Assembly (NCBI RefSeq): GCF_029637605.1
Contig: NZ_CP121261.1
Span: 2,170,001-2,234,000, forward strand
Direction of reading: 5' to 3'
Source of the DNA: Achromobacter spanius
Lineage (GTDB): Bacteria; Pseudomonadota; Gammaproteobacteria; Burkholderiales; Burkholderiaceae_B
Length of the DNA: 64,000 nucleotides
The translations under genes were made by a program, and so were the position numbers. Position 1 is the stretch's first letter. Each line of letters begins with the position of its first letter. Below the pieces are notes generated by a model. That model was not told where the DNA came from. It saw only the letters and a program-made list of their open reading frames with translations, and did not search any database. Shown piece after piece: positions 7,985 through 16,304 of this stretch.

Positions 7985-8877
7985 TCCTTGACCTCCATGG
8001 CCGAGCGCAGTCCGTCGGACAGCAGGTTGAAGGACATCGACGTGATGAAAATCATCACGCCCGGCAGCGCCGCGACCCAAGGCTGGGTGTAGATGGCGGT
8101 GCGCAAGGTGTTCAGCATCAAGCCCCATTCCGGCTCGGGCGGACGCACGCCCAACCCCAGGAACGACAGGCCAGAGGCCAGGATCATGGACACCGAGATC
8201 AGGCTGGTGGAATACACGAAGATGGGACCCAGCACGTTGGACAGCACATGGGCACGCACGATGGTCAGCGGCGATGCGCCCGAGGCCCGCGCCGCGTCCA
8301 CGTAGTCGCTGCGCCGCACCTGCGTGGTGACGCTTTCGGCCACGCGCACGATCTGCGGAATGAAGACGATGGTGAGCGACAGCAGCGCGTTGAAGATGCC
8401 CGCGCCCAAGGTGCCCGACAGCGCAATGGCCAGCAGCACCGACGGAAACGCATAGAACACGTCCACCACCCGCATGATCAGCGTGCTGGTCCAGCCGCCC
8501 GCGTAGCCCGCCAGGATGCCGATGGCGCTGCCCACCACGAACGCCGCGATCACCGGCACGATGCCCATGAACAGCGACAGCCGCGCGCCCAGCATCAAGC
8601 GCGACAACATGTCGCGGCCCAGCTCGTCCGCGCCCAGCGGATAGCCTTCGGTGCCGATGGGCCGCAGGCGCTTGAGCATGGACGCATGGAACGGATCCGC
8701 CGGCGTGATCCATGGCGACAGGATGGCGATGATGATCAGCGCCAGGACCACGCCGCCGGCGGCCAGCGCCACCGGGTCGCGGCGCAAGCGGCGCAGCACG
8801 TTCGACCAATAGCCCGGCGATCGCGCCACGGGCGCCACGACCGGCGTGGCGGTCAGGCTGGCAACGGAATCCGACAT
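7981..8877 (-). CDS. Peptide-type ABC transporter permease, DppC/OppC type
   Basis: This 298-residue inner-membrane permease has the OppC layout: a first helix (AAGGVVLALIIIAILSPWI), the DELGRDMLSRLMLGARLS motif and the EAA-loop region (YVDAARASGASPLTIVRAHVL). The ATG at 8877 was chosen over the in-frame ATG at 8892 because an AAGGAG Shine-Dalgarno sits 6 bases before it. It pairs with the DppB-type permease, whose stop lies one base upstream. Confidence 0.93.
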   Translation of the reverse strand: MSDSVASLTATPVVAPVARSPGYWSNVLRRLRRDPVALAAGGVVLALIIIAILSPWITPADPFHASMLKRLRPIGTEGYPLGADELGRDMLSRLMLGARLSLFMGIVPVIAAFVVGSAIGILAGYAGGWTSTLIMRVVDVFYAFPSVLLAIALSGTLGAGIFNALLSLTIVFIPQIVRVAESVTTQVRRSDYVDAARASGASPLTIVRAHVLSNVLGPIFVYSTSLISVSMILASGLSFLGLGVRPPEPEWGLMLNTLRTAIYTQPWVAALPGVMIFITSMSFNLLSDGLRSAMEVKE

Positions 8878-8878
8878 G

Positions 8879-9832
8879 TCAGCTCCTTTCAATGCGAGGG
8901 TCGAACAGGCCTTGCAGGATGTCGACGGCCAGGTTCAAGACCACGAAGAACAAGGCCAGCACCAGGATCGTGCCCTGCAGCAGGGGCAGGTCGCGCTGGA
9001 AGATGGCGGCGTTGAGCAGGAAGCCCGTGCCCGGCCACGAGAACACCGTTTCGATCAGGATGGAACCACCCAGCAGATAGCCCAATTGCAGGCCCATCAC
9101 CGCCAAGGCCGTGGGCGCGCAATTCTTGACGACGTGCAGGAACACGCCCAGGTCGGTCAGGCCGCGCGCGCGCAAGCCCACCACGAATTCCTGCGACAGT
9201 GTCTCGGCCACCAGAGCGCGCACCGTGCGCGCGATGATGCCCATCGGTATCACCGACATCGTCACGGCGGGCAGGATCATGTGGCGGATGTGCGCCCAGT
9301 CCGCCGCCCATTCGCCCGACCCGCCCGGCCCCGCGCCCGTGGGCGGCAGCCACATCAGCTGCGTCGAGAAGATGATGACCAGCACCATGCCCAGCCAGTA
9401 ATGCGGCACGCTGACGCCGAAGACCGACACGAAGGAGGCAATACGGTCCAGCGGCGAATTGCGAAAGTACCCGCCGACAAAGCCCAGGAATGCACCCACG
9501 ACAAAGCCCAGCAGCGTGGCCAGACAGGCCAGCCGCAAGGTGTTTCCCACGGCCTTGAAGACTTCGGCCGACACGGGGCGGCCGGTGGCGATGGATGTGC
9601 CCAGGTCCCCATGCAACGCGCGCCACAGCCAGCCGGCGAATTGCTCGACCAAGGGGCGGTCAAAGCCGTAGAGCTGCATCAATTGCCGTTGCAGGTCGGC
9701 GGACGCATCGGGAGGAAGAATGGACACCAGCGGATCGCCGGGCGCCAGATGGATCAGCAGGAAACAGAGCAGCGCGACCCCCACCATGATGGGCAAGGCG
9801 TACACGATGCGCCGCAGGATGTAAGACAGCAT
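8879..9832 (-). CDS. Peptide-type ABC transporter permease, DppB/OppB type
   Basis: This 317-residue permease begins MLSYILRRIVYALPIMVGVALL, a typical DppB/OppB N-terminus, followed by LLIHLAPGDPL and the EAA loop EFVVGLRARGLTDLGVF. Five to six further helices follow. An in-frame GTG three codons upstream (9841) is an alternative start; neither start has a clear Shine-Dalgarno. It is the first permease after the binding-protein gene, separated by a 14-bp-stem hairpin that may set the expression ratio. Confidence 0.92.
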   Translation of the reverse strand: MLSYILRRIVYALPIMVGVALLCFLLIHLAPGDPLVSILPPDASADLQRQLMQLYGFDRPLVEQFAGWLWRALHGDLGTSIATGRPVSAEVFKAVGNTLRLACLATLLGFVVGAFLGFVGGYFRNSPLDRIASFVSVFGVSVPHYWLGMVLVIIFSTQLMWLPPTGAGPGGSGEWAADWAHIRHMILPAVTMSVIPMGIIARTVRALVAETLSQEFVVGLRARGLTDLGVFLHVVKNCAPTALAVMGLQLGYLLGGSILIETVFSWPGTGFLLNAAIFQRDLPLLQGTILVLALFFVVLNLAVDILQGLFDPRIERS

Positions 9833-9849
9833 AGGCGTCACCGGCTAGG

Positions 9850-9882
9850 GCGCCGAAGGCCGCACGGCGCGGCCTTCGGCGC
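9850..9882. other. Strong RNA hairpin between binding-protein and permease genes
   Basis: A perfect 14-bp inverted repeat (9850-9863 with 9869-9882) closes a 5-base loop. No T-run follows on the minus strand, so it is not a standard terminator. Such hairpins between a binding-protein gene and its permease genes usually protect the upstream message from 3' exonucleases or cause partial termination, keeping the binding protein in excess. Confidence 0.7.
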
Positions 9883-9890
9883 GTTCAGGA

Positions 9891-11558
9891 TCAATCCATC
9901 GACATGGTGGCGATATCGATGAACCAGCTCTTGGGCTGCACCACGCCCTTGACCTTCGGCGAAATCGCGCGCGGGCCGACGTCATGCGCAATCCAGACAA
10001 ACGGCGCCTCTTCCACCACGCGCGCATGCAGCTTGGCAAGGGCGGCGTCGCGTTCGGCGGGGGTAAAGGTGGTGCGCGCATCCTTGATCAAGCCGTCGAT
10101 TTCGGCGTTGCCGAAATAGCCCCAGTTGTTGGAGGCCGGCGGAAAGGTCTTGGTGCTGGCAAAGCGCACGATGGCGAAGAACGGGTCCATGGCCGCGAAG
10201 CTGACGTTGATGGCGTCGCTGCCGTTGGCCGACGGGTCCTTGGCGCCCTTGCGCCAGTTGGTGAACAGCGTGTTCCACTCCACCACGTCAAAGCTCACGT
10301 CGAAGTAGCAGTCCTTCAGGTTCTGCTGCACGAACTCGTTCATGGGCAGGGGTTGCATCTGGCCGGAGCCCGATGCCGAGGTCTGTACCTTCACCTTGAT
10401 CGGCTTGGCCTGGGAATAACCCGCTTCGGTCATCAGCTTGCGCGCGGCGTCCGGGTCGTACTTGATGTCGAACTTGGGGTTGCCCCACCACGGATGGCCC
10501 GGGGGCACCGTGCCCTTGGGTTCGCCCATCATGCCGCCCAGCAACTGCTTGAGCTCGCCCCGGTTCACGCACAGGTTGGCGGCCTTGCGTACGCGCACAT
10601 CCAGCCACGGCGAGCCTTCCTTGAACGACAACTGCCACGGCCACACGTGCGGCTGTTCATTGGAGTAGATGATGAAGCCACGGCTCTTGATGGCGTCAAA
10701 GGCATCCGGCGCCGGCGCTTCAATCCAGTCCACCTGGCCGGACATCAACGCGGCCGTGCGCGAGTTGGCTTCGGGCAGCGGCAGCATCACCACGCGGTCG
10801 ATCTTCGGGCGACGCTTTTCGTCCCAGTACTGGTCGTACTTCACCACTTCGAGCCGTTCACGCGGCACGAACTTGTCCATCTTGAAGGGGCCGGTGCCCG
10901 AGGCATCGGCGGCAAAGGCGGCCCAGGCCTTTTGCGAACGCTCGGCCGGATCCGTGACGGACGCCGGCACCTCGGCCAGCTTCTTCTTCCACTGCGCGGG
11001 CGACGCCATGTACAGATTGGTCAGGTTGATCGGCAGGAAGGAATCCGGCTCGGACGTCGTCAGTTCCACCGTCAGGTCATCGATCTTTTTCGCGGACCTA
11101 AGAGTCGGCATGCGCGAGGCAGTCACGCCAACCTGGCTGGCGTCGAACTGCGGCGCGCTCTTGTCCAAGACCTTGCCCACGTTCCACACCACGGCGTCGG
11201 CGTTGAAGTCGGACCCGTCATGGAACTTCACGCCGGGGCGCAGCTTGAACACCCACTTGGTCTTGTCCGCCGCGTCCACGTCCCACGACACGGCAAGGTC
11301 GGGAATCAACACGCTGGGGCCGTCCTTCTTGGACAGGTCCCATTGCGTCAGGCCGTCGTACATCGGAATGCCGGTGAAGCGGTTTCCCTCAAAGCCTTGG
11401 TCGGGCTGGCCCAGCGTGCGGGGGATGTCGCCGGCGGTCATGCCGATGCGCAACACCTTTTCGGCATGGGCCGCGCCAGGGGCGATCACTGCAACGCCAG
11501 CCGCCGTCAGCGCAAGCGCGGCGGCATAGGACTTGAGGCGGAAACTCCGTGTCTGCAT
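9891..11558 (-). CDS. Peptide-type ABC transporter substrate-binding protein (SBP family 5)
   Basis: This 555-residue periplasmic protein has a signal peptide of about 32 residues ending AAHA. Family 5 features follow: TQWDLSKKDGPSVLIPDLA, WVFKLRPGVKFHDGSDFNADAV, and the C-terminal NNWGYFGNAEIDGLI. The family covers binding proteins for di/oligopeptides, nickel, opines and some sugars, so the substrate is open. The ATG at 11558 has a GGAGA Shine-Dalgarno 5 bases upstream. It heads the five-gene transporter operon. Confidence 0.93.
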   Translation of the reverse strand: MQTRSFRLKSYAAALALTAAGVAVIAPGAAHAEKVLRIGMTAGDIPRTLGQPDQGFEGNRFTGIPMYDGLTQWDLSKKDGPSVLIPDLAVSWDVDAADKTKWVFKLRPGVKFHDGSDFNADAVVWNVGKVLDKSAPQFDASQVGVTASRMPTLRSAKKIDDLTVELTTSEPDSFLPINLTNLYMASPAQWKKKLAEVPASVTDPAERSQKAWAAFAADASGTGPFKMDKFVPRERLEVVKYDQYWDEKRRPKIDRVVMLPLPEANSRTAALMSGQVDWIEAPAPDAFDAIKSRGFIIYSNEQPHVWPWQLSFKEGSPWLDVRVRKAANLCVNRGELKQLLGGMMGEPKGTVPPGHPWWGNPKFDIKYDPDAARKLMTEAGYSQAKPIKVKVQTSASGSGQMQPLPMNEFVQQNLKDCYFDVSFDVVEWNTLFTNWRKGAKDPSANGSDAINVSFAAMDPFFAIVRFASTKTFPPASNNWGYFGNAEIDGLIKDARTTFTPAERDAALAKLHARVVEEAPFVWIAHDVGPRAISPKVKGVVQPKSWFIDIATMSMD

Positions 11559-11933
11559 GTGGTTCTCCAATGTCTTGCAAAATGCCTTCCCCGCGAGGGT
11601 GCGGCGCGCGTGAACAGGGTTAGTACACAGATTTTGTATAAGCAATATCCGTGCCATTTTTTGAACCGGGAAGCAGAGTCAGGGATAGTCCCAGGCCGGG
11701 TTGGGAACCGCCGGGCGCGGTGCCGGGCGGGTCCGGCGCGCGAACGTGTCCGAGCGCGCGCGAAGGATCAATGCAGAGGGATTACCAGCGGATGCGGCAA
11801 GAGGCGTTAAGTAGAAGGCAGACCGGTGGCAAGCACCAAGCCGGCGCGAAGTGCGCCTCCTTTGCGCCGCCTTTGCGCCGCCTTGGTGCAGCATGCACAT
11901 GTCCGCGCATCAACGCGTCAGTGCTTCAGTGCT
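11559..11933. other. Intergenic region upstream of the ABC transporter operon
   Basis: 375 bp lie between the binding-protein start and the stop of the carbamoylase-like gene. An AT-rich stretch near 11625-11665 should hold the transporter promoter on the minus strand. The rest is GC-rich and its short open frames look non-coding. I see no RNA gene or repeat. Confidence 0.5.
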
Positions 11934-13223
11934 TCAACCGGCAACGCCCGCTTGCGCCAGCATGGCGCGCAGCAGGACGTTGCATCCAGCCTCTAGATGA
12001 TCGGGGCGCGCGTCTTCGATTTCGTTGTGGCTGATGCCGTCCTTGCACGGCACGAAGATCATGGCCGCGGGCGCGACGCGGGCGACGTAGACGGCGTCGT
12101 GACCCGCCCCGCTGACCACGTTCATCGCCGACAAGGACAGGTCGCGCGCGCCTTCGCGCACCGACTGCACCAAGGCGGGCTCGAACGGTTGCGGCGCAAA
12201 GTACACCACCTGCTCGATCTGCGCCGTGACACCTCGGCTATCGGCAGCCGCGTCCACCGCCGCGCGCAAGGCCGCGTCCATGGCCGAGAGCGTGGCGTCG
12301 TCGGCCGCGCGCAGGTCCACGGTCAGGCGCACGCGGCCGGGAATCACATTGCGCGAATTGGGGAACACATCCATCCAGCCCACCGTGGCACGCGCATCGG
12401 GCGCATGCGCCAGGGCAATCTGGTTCACCGCCAACACCAGCTCGGACGCCGCCAGCAAGGCATCGCGGCGCAGCGGCATCGGCGTGGGGCCGGCATGCGC
12501 CTCGACGCCCGTCAGCACCACGTCGTACCAGCGTTGGCCCAAGGCGGCAGTCACCACACCAATCACCGTGTCGGCGGCTTCCAGCACGGGGCCTTGCTCG
12601 ATGTGCGCCTCGAAGTAGGCGCCTACGTCATAGGCAGTGGCGCCGTCCTGCCGCGTTGGCGGCACGGCAACCTGGCCCGCATAGCCAATGGCCTCCAGGG
12701 CCTGGCTGACGCTGACGCCCTCGCGGTCCTGCTGCGCCAGCGCATGCTGCAAGGTGAAGGCCCCGGCATACACGCCCGAGCCCATCATCACCGGCACAAA
12801 GCGCGAGCCCTCTTCGTTGGTCCACACGGCCAGTTCCAGCGGCGCCTCGGTCTGCACGCCATGGTCATTCAGCGTGCGCAACACCTCCAGCCCGGCCAGC
12901 ACGCCGTAGTTGCCATCGAACTTGCCGCCCGTGGGCTGGGTGTCGATGTGGCTGCCGGTCATGACGGCGGGCAAGTCGTTGTTGCGGCCCGGGCGGCGGG
13001 CGAAGATATTGCCGATGGCGTCCACGCGGACATCACAGCCGGCTTCTTGTACCCAGCGCACGAACAGGTCGCGCCCCTGGCGATCCAGATCGGTCAAGGC
13101 CAGGCGGCACACGCCGCCTTTTTCCGTACCGCCAATCTGTGCCAGATCCATCAATGACTGCCATAGGCGCGCGCCATCCACGCGCAGGTCGGCCAGCGTT
13201 TCGGTAGCGGGGGCAAGGCTCAT
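11934..13223 (-). CDS. Zn-dependent N-carbamoyl-L-amino-acid hydrolase / allantoate amidohydrolase family
   Basis: This 429-residue M20-type amidohydrolase has the metal motifs GSHIDTQPTGGKFDGNYGV (His, Asp), WTNEEGSRF (Glu) and FEAHIEQGP (His), plus the C-terminal GAGHDAVYVARV and KDGISHNEIE. Members hydrolyse N-carbamoyl amino acids, allantoate or ureidoglycolate; the exact substrate is not readable here. The ATG at 13223 was chosen because AGGAG lies 6 bases upstream. It is downstream of, and codirectional with, the MFS gene (101 bp gap), so the transporter may import its substrate. Confidence 0.9.
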   Translation of the reverse strand: MSLAPATETLADLRVDGARLWQSLMDLAQIGGTEKGGVCRLALTDLDRQGRDLFVRWVQEAGCDVRVDAIGNIFARRPGRNNDLPAVMTGSHIDTQPTGGKFDGNYGVLAGLEVLRTLNDHGVQTEAPLELAVWTNEEGSRFVPVMMGSGVYAGAFTLQHALAQQDREGVSVSQALEAIGYAGQVAVPPTRQDGATAYDVGAYFEAHIEQGPVLEAADTVIGVVTAALGQRWYDVVLTGVEAHAGPTPMPLRRDALLAASELVLAVNQIALAHAPDARATVGWMDVFPNSRNVIPGRVRLTVDLRAADDATLSAMDAALRAAVDAAADSRGVTAQIEQVVYFAPQPFEPALVQSVREGARDLSLSAMNVVSGAGHDAVYVARVAPAAMIFVPCKDGISHNEIEDARPDHLEAGCNVLLRAMLAQAGVAG

Positions 13224-13324
13224 AGGGACTCCTGTTGACATGGGGCCGCGCACGCTCGCGGCTCGGGTTCTGGTTCGGACTCGCCCGATTCTGCTCTGTG
13301 TACCAGCGCCCTGCCAAGACCCAT

Positions 13325-14680
13325 TTACAAGACGTTGCCCTGGCCGTGTTCGCGCGTGAGGCTCTGACGGTAGCTGGCGCAGCCCGCCGCCAGCAGCAGC
13401 ACGCACAGCGCGGTCGCCCCCGCAATCAGCAGCGACAGCGACTGCCCCACCGCGCCGGGGGTGCCGAACAGCCGGTCGGTCAGCAAGGCCACTGCCGTCG
13501 TGCCCACACCCAGGCCGATCAAATTGGAGATCAACAGGAACAGCGCCGAGACCTGCGCACGAATCTGGTTGGGCGGCAGGATCTGCATCGCGGCGGTGGA
13601 CGTCGGCATCGGAAACGAAGCGAAGAACATGGCGGGCAGCAGCAGCCCGACCGACAGCCACACGCTGTCCACCTGCGTGAACGCCACCGCCGGCAGCGCC
13701 ATGCCCACCGCGCCGATCACGCCCGCGCGCAACGGCGCATCGCGATAGCCCCGCTTGGCCAGTCCGTCCATCAACCAGCCGCCGCAGAAGACGCCGGCCG
13801 TGTTGGCCACCAGCACCACCACGCCCAGCATGTAGCCGGTATCCACGGGCGACATGCCGAACCGGCGCATGTAGAACGCGGGCGTCCAGCTCAGCAGCGC
13901 GAACAGCACCATGGCGTAGAAAGAAAAGCCCAGGTAGTGGCAGAAGAACGTGCGGCGGTGCCGGCCCAGAAACTGGAACGTGTCGCGGATGCTGGGCTTG
14001 TGCGCCTGGCCGTCGGCGGCGCGGCGCAAGCCCAGCCGCTGCGGGTCGCGCACGGTCAGCAAAATCAGCAGCGCCACCAGCAAGCCGGGTAGCCCCACGA
14101 TAAAAAACGTGACCTGCCAGGGCCGCATCGCGCCCACCCAGGGCACCACCACGCTGTCCACGCTTTTCAGCAGGTTGATGACATAGCCGCCGATCAGGAA
14201 GGCCATGCCGCCGCCAATGAACGAACCAATCGAATAGACACCGACCGCGCGGCCGAGCTTGTCGCGCGGGAACATGTCGCTAAGCATGGAATAGGTGGCG
14301 GGCGACAAGGCGGCCTCGCCCACGCCCACGCCGATGCGCGCCAGGAACATGTGCGCAAAGTTGCGCGACAGGCCGCAGGCAGCCGTCGCCAGGCTCCAGA
14401 ACGCCACGCCGATCGCGATGATCTTCGGGCGGGAATAGCGGTCGGCCAGCAAGGCGATGGGGATGCCCATGACGGCATAGAACAAGGAAAACGCCAGGCC
14501 GTGCAGCAGGCTGAACTGCGTGTCTGACAGTTGCAGATCGTGCTTGATCGGTTCGATCATCAGCGCCAGGATCTGCCGGTCGACGAAGGAAAATATGTAC
14601 GCTAGCATGCATATCACCACGACGTACCACTCGTAGGCGTAGCGTCTTTTGGCCAGTGGCGGCAGCGTGGCGTCAGTCAT
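13325..14680 (-). CDS. MFS transporter
   Basis: This 451-residue, 12-helix major facilitator has the loop 2-3 motif GIPIALLADRYSRPK and a first helix with FVDRQILALMIEPIK, typical of the spinster-like/hexuronate-type branch. After six helices there is a central loop (LTVRDPQRLGLRR), then six more helices. The ATG at 14680 follows an AAGG sequence. It is divergent from the AraC gene (105 bp between starts), which probably controls it, and precedes the carbamoylase-like gene. Confidence 0.9.
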   Translation of the reverse strand: MTDATLPPLAKRRYAYEWYVVVICMLAYIFSFVDRQILALMIEPIKHDLQLSDTQFSLLHGLAFSLFYAVMGIPIALLADRYSRPKIIAIGVAFWSLATAACGLSRNFAHMFLARIGVGVGEAALSPATYSMLSDMFPRDKLGRAVGVYSIGSFIGGGMAFLIGGYVINLLKSVDSVVVPWVGAMRPWQVTFFIVGLPGLLVALLILLTVRDPQRLGLRRAADGQAHKPSIRDTFQFLGRHRRTFFCHYLGFSFYAMVLFALLSWTPAFYMRRFGMSPVDTGYMLGVVVLVANTAGVFCGGWLMDGLAKRGYRDAPLRAGVIGAVGMALPAVAFTQVDSVWLSVGLLLPAMFFASFPMPTSTAAMQILPPNQIRAQVSALFLLISNLIGLGVGTTAVALLTDRLFGTPGAVGQSLSLLIAGATALCVLLLAAGCASYRQSLTREHGQGNVL

Positions 14681-14785
14681 GTTTTTTCCCTTGTCTTGTC
14701 CTTGTTCTGTCCATCGTTTGTAGGCCTTTGCGCCGCCGGACTCTATACGCCGCGCGCAACGGCTGTTCCCACCGCGCAGGAAAGC

Positions 14786-15820
14786 ATGTTCAACGACACC
14801 TATCCGCTGAACCGCCATTGCTTGCTGAACTCGGGCAACGCCGCCGAGGTCAAGGATCAGGTCAGCCAACACTTGTGGTCGCACCGCATGTGCGTCGCCC
14901 AGGGAAAACCCTTGCAATCGCGGCTGTACGGCGTGTTCTTTGGCAACGCCGCGCTGTTTGATCTGCACTACGGCGCCGAAGTCGAGATCGACGCGGGCGA
15001 CATCGCCAGCTACTACCTCATCCGCATCACGTTGCAAGGCTCGGGCCTGGTCACGCTGGGCAAGCGCAGCGCGGCCATGCAGGCGGGCAGCCTGACGATT
15101 TCATCGCCATCCGAACCCAGCATCATCAGCATCGGCCGCGACTGCCGCAACCTGATCCTGCGCGTGGAACGGCAGGCGCTTGAACATCAGTTGCAACGCC
15201 TGCTGGACCGGCCCATCAAGCACGCGCTGGTCTTCGACCTGGCGGTCGGCCCCGATTCTCCAGGCCTGGCCGCCGTGCGCGAAACGCTGGACTATCTTTG
15301 CCGCCTGTACCAGCACCCCGCCATCGACGGCGTCACGCAGACGCTGGCGGCGGGCTTTTCCGACTACCTGCTGGCCTTGCTGCTGACGCAACTGCCGCAC
15401 AACTATTCCGACGCGCTGCGCGCCGACCATCGCCAGCCCTTGCCGCAGCATGTGCGCCGCGCGCGCGACTACATCGAGTCCCATGTCGATGAAGCGATTT
15501 CATTGGCTGATTTGGCGGCGCATTGTGGCGTGTCCGTGCGCACGCTACAAAACGGCTTCACGCAGTTTCTCAAGCAAAGCCCCAGCGACTACGTGCGCAA
15601 CCAGCGCCTGACGCTGGTGCACGCCGCGCTGGAGCAAGCCCGCGCGGGCGACAGCGTGACCGACATCCTGCTACGCCACGGCGTAACCAGCTTCGGGCAT
15701 TTCGCCACGCATTACCGCAAGCGCTACGGATGTTTGCCCTCGGACACCCTGCGCCAAAATCGTAGGATGGGTGAAGCGCGAGAAGTTATCCAAAAGAAAT
15801 GGAATGGAGATCGCGCGTAA
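14786..15820 (+). CDS. AraC-family transcriptional regulator with repeat-derived C-terminus
   Basis: The 344-residue protein has an AraC-type ligand-sensing N-terminal domain (residues ~1-215) and two C-terminal helix-turn-helix units (SLADLAAHCGVSVRTLQNGF and VTDILLRHGVTSFGHFATHY). The normal family end is near RKRYGCLPSDTLR. The remaining ~20 residues and the stop codon are supplied by a palindromic repeat element that starts at 15761 and has run into the gene. The ATG at 14786 follows AGGAAAG. It is divergent from the MFS gene, its likely target. Confidence 0.9.
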   Translation: MFNDTYPLNRHCLLNSGNAAEVKDQVSQHLWSHRMCVAQGKPLQSRLYGVFFGNAALFDLHYGAEVEIDAGDIASYYLIRITLQGSGLVTLGKRSAAMQAGSLTISSPSEPSIISIGRDCRNLILRVERQALEHQLQRLLDRPIKHALVFDLAVGPDSPGLAAVRETLDYLCRLYQHPAIDGVTQTLAAGFSDYLLALLLTQLPHNYSDALRADHRQPLPQHVRRARDYIESHVDEAISLADLAAHCGVSVRTLQNGFTQFLKQSPSDYVRNQRLTLVHAALEQARAGDSVTDILLRHGVTSFGHFATHYRKRYGCLPSDTLRQNRRMGEAREVIQKKWNGDRA

Positions 15821-15941
15821 CCCATCGCGCGAAGGTGGTGTTGTGGCTGCGGGCGTTAAGAACTCCGCCGCTGCTTGATGGGTTGCGCGCGTTGCGCAGC
15901 GTTGTTCTTTTTTAGGGAGTCTCGCGCTTCACCCATCCTAC
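15731..15941. repeat. Palindromic repeat element, copy 1, with adjoining araC 3' end
   Basis: The core element (15762-15941) is bounded by a perfect 21-bp inverted repeat: 15762-15782, starting GTAGGATGGGTG, pairs with 15921-15941. Inside it is a second inverted pair (GCGCGTAACCCATC against GATGGGTTGCGCGC). Bases 15731-15760 are the end of the AraC coding sequence, duplicated along with the core in copy 2, offset by exactly 253 bp. Confidence 0.9.
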
Positions 15942-15983
15942 TGGGTTGCGCGCGTTGCGCGGCATTCGCGCGTAACTCATCGC

Positions 15984-16194
15984 TGCCTGCCCACGGACAC
16001 CTTGCGCCAAAATCGTAGGATGGGTGAAGCGCGAGAAGTTATCCAAAAGAAATGGAATGGAGATCGCGCGTAACCCATCGCGCGAAGGTGGTGTTGTGGC
16101 TGCGGGCGTTAAGAACTCCGCCGCTGCTTGATGGGTTGCGCGCGTTGTGCAGCGTTGTTCTTTTTTAGGGATTCTCGCGCTTCACCCATCCTAC
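15984..16194. repeat. Palindromic repeat element, copy 2
   Basis: It aligns with copy 1 at an offset of 253 bp. The core (16014-16194) differs at only two positions. The first 30 bases, a relic of an AraC 3' end, differ at four. They still encode nearly the same peptide (CLPTDTLRQN against CLPSDTLRQN). A 42-bp spacer (15942-15983) with related GC-rich sequence separates the copies. No gene lies between 15821 and 16304. Confidence 0.9.
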
Positions 16195-16304
16195 GGTTGC
16201 GCGCGCCGCATTCCCTTGCCGGATCTGAACGACGCTTGCGCGTTTGGCGCAGCCCGCGCCCCGCGCCACCTCTAGGATCAAACCTTCATCGAAGGAGCTT
16301 GATC

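Noticed and set aside
8248-9922. Long plus-strand open frames opposite the ABC permease genes
   Set aside because: They are His/Gln/Arg-rich shadow frames caused by high GC, with no start signals and complete overlap with real genes.
11651-12034. Open frame in the gap before the carbamoylase gene
   Set aside because: Composition is unlike the neighbours, it overlaps the real gene's end, and it has no ribosome-binding site.
15731-16194. Insertion sequence
   Set aside because: Although there are inverted ends and duplicated copies, no transposase frame exists and the element is only ~180 bp.
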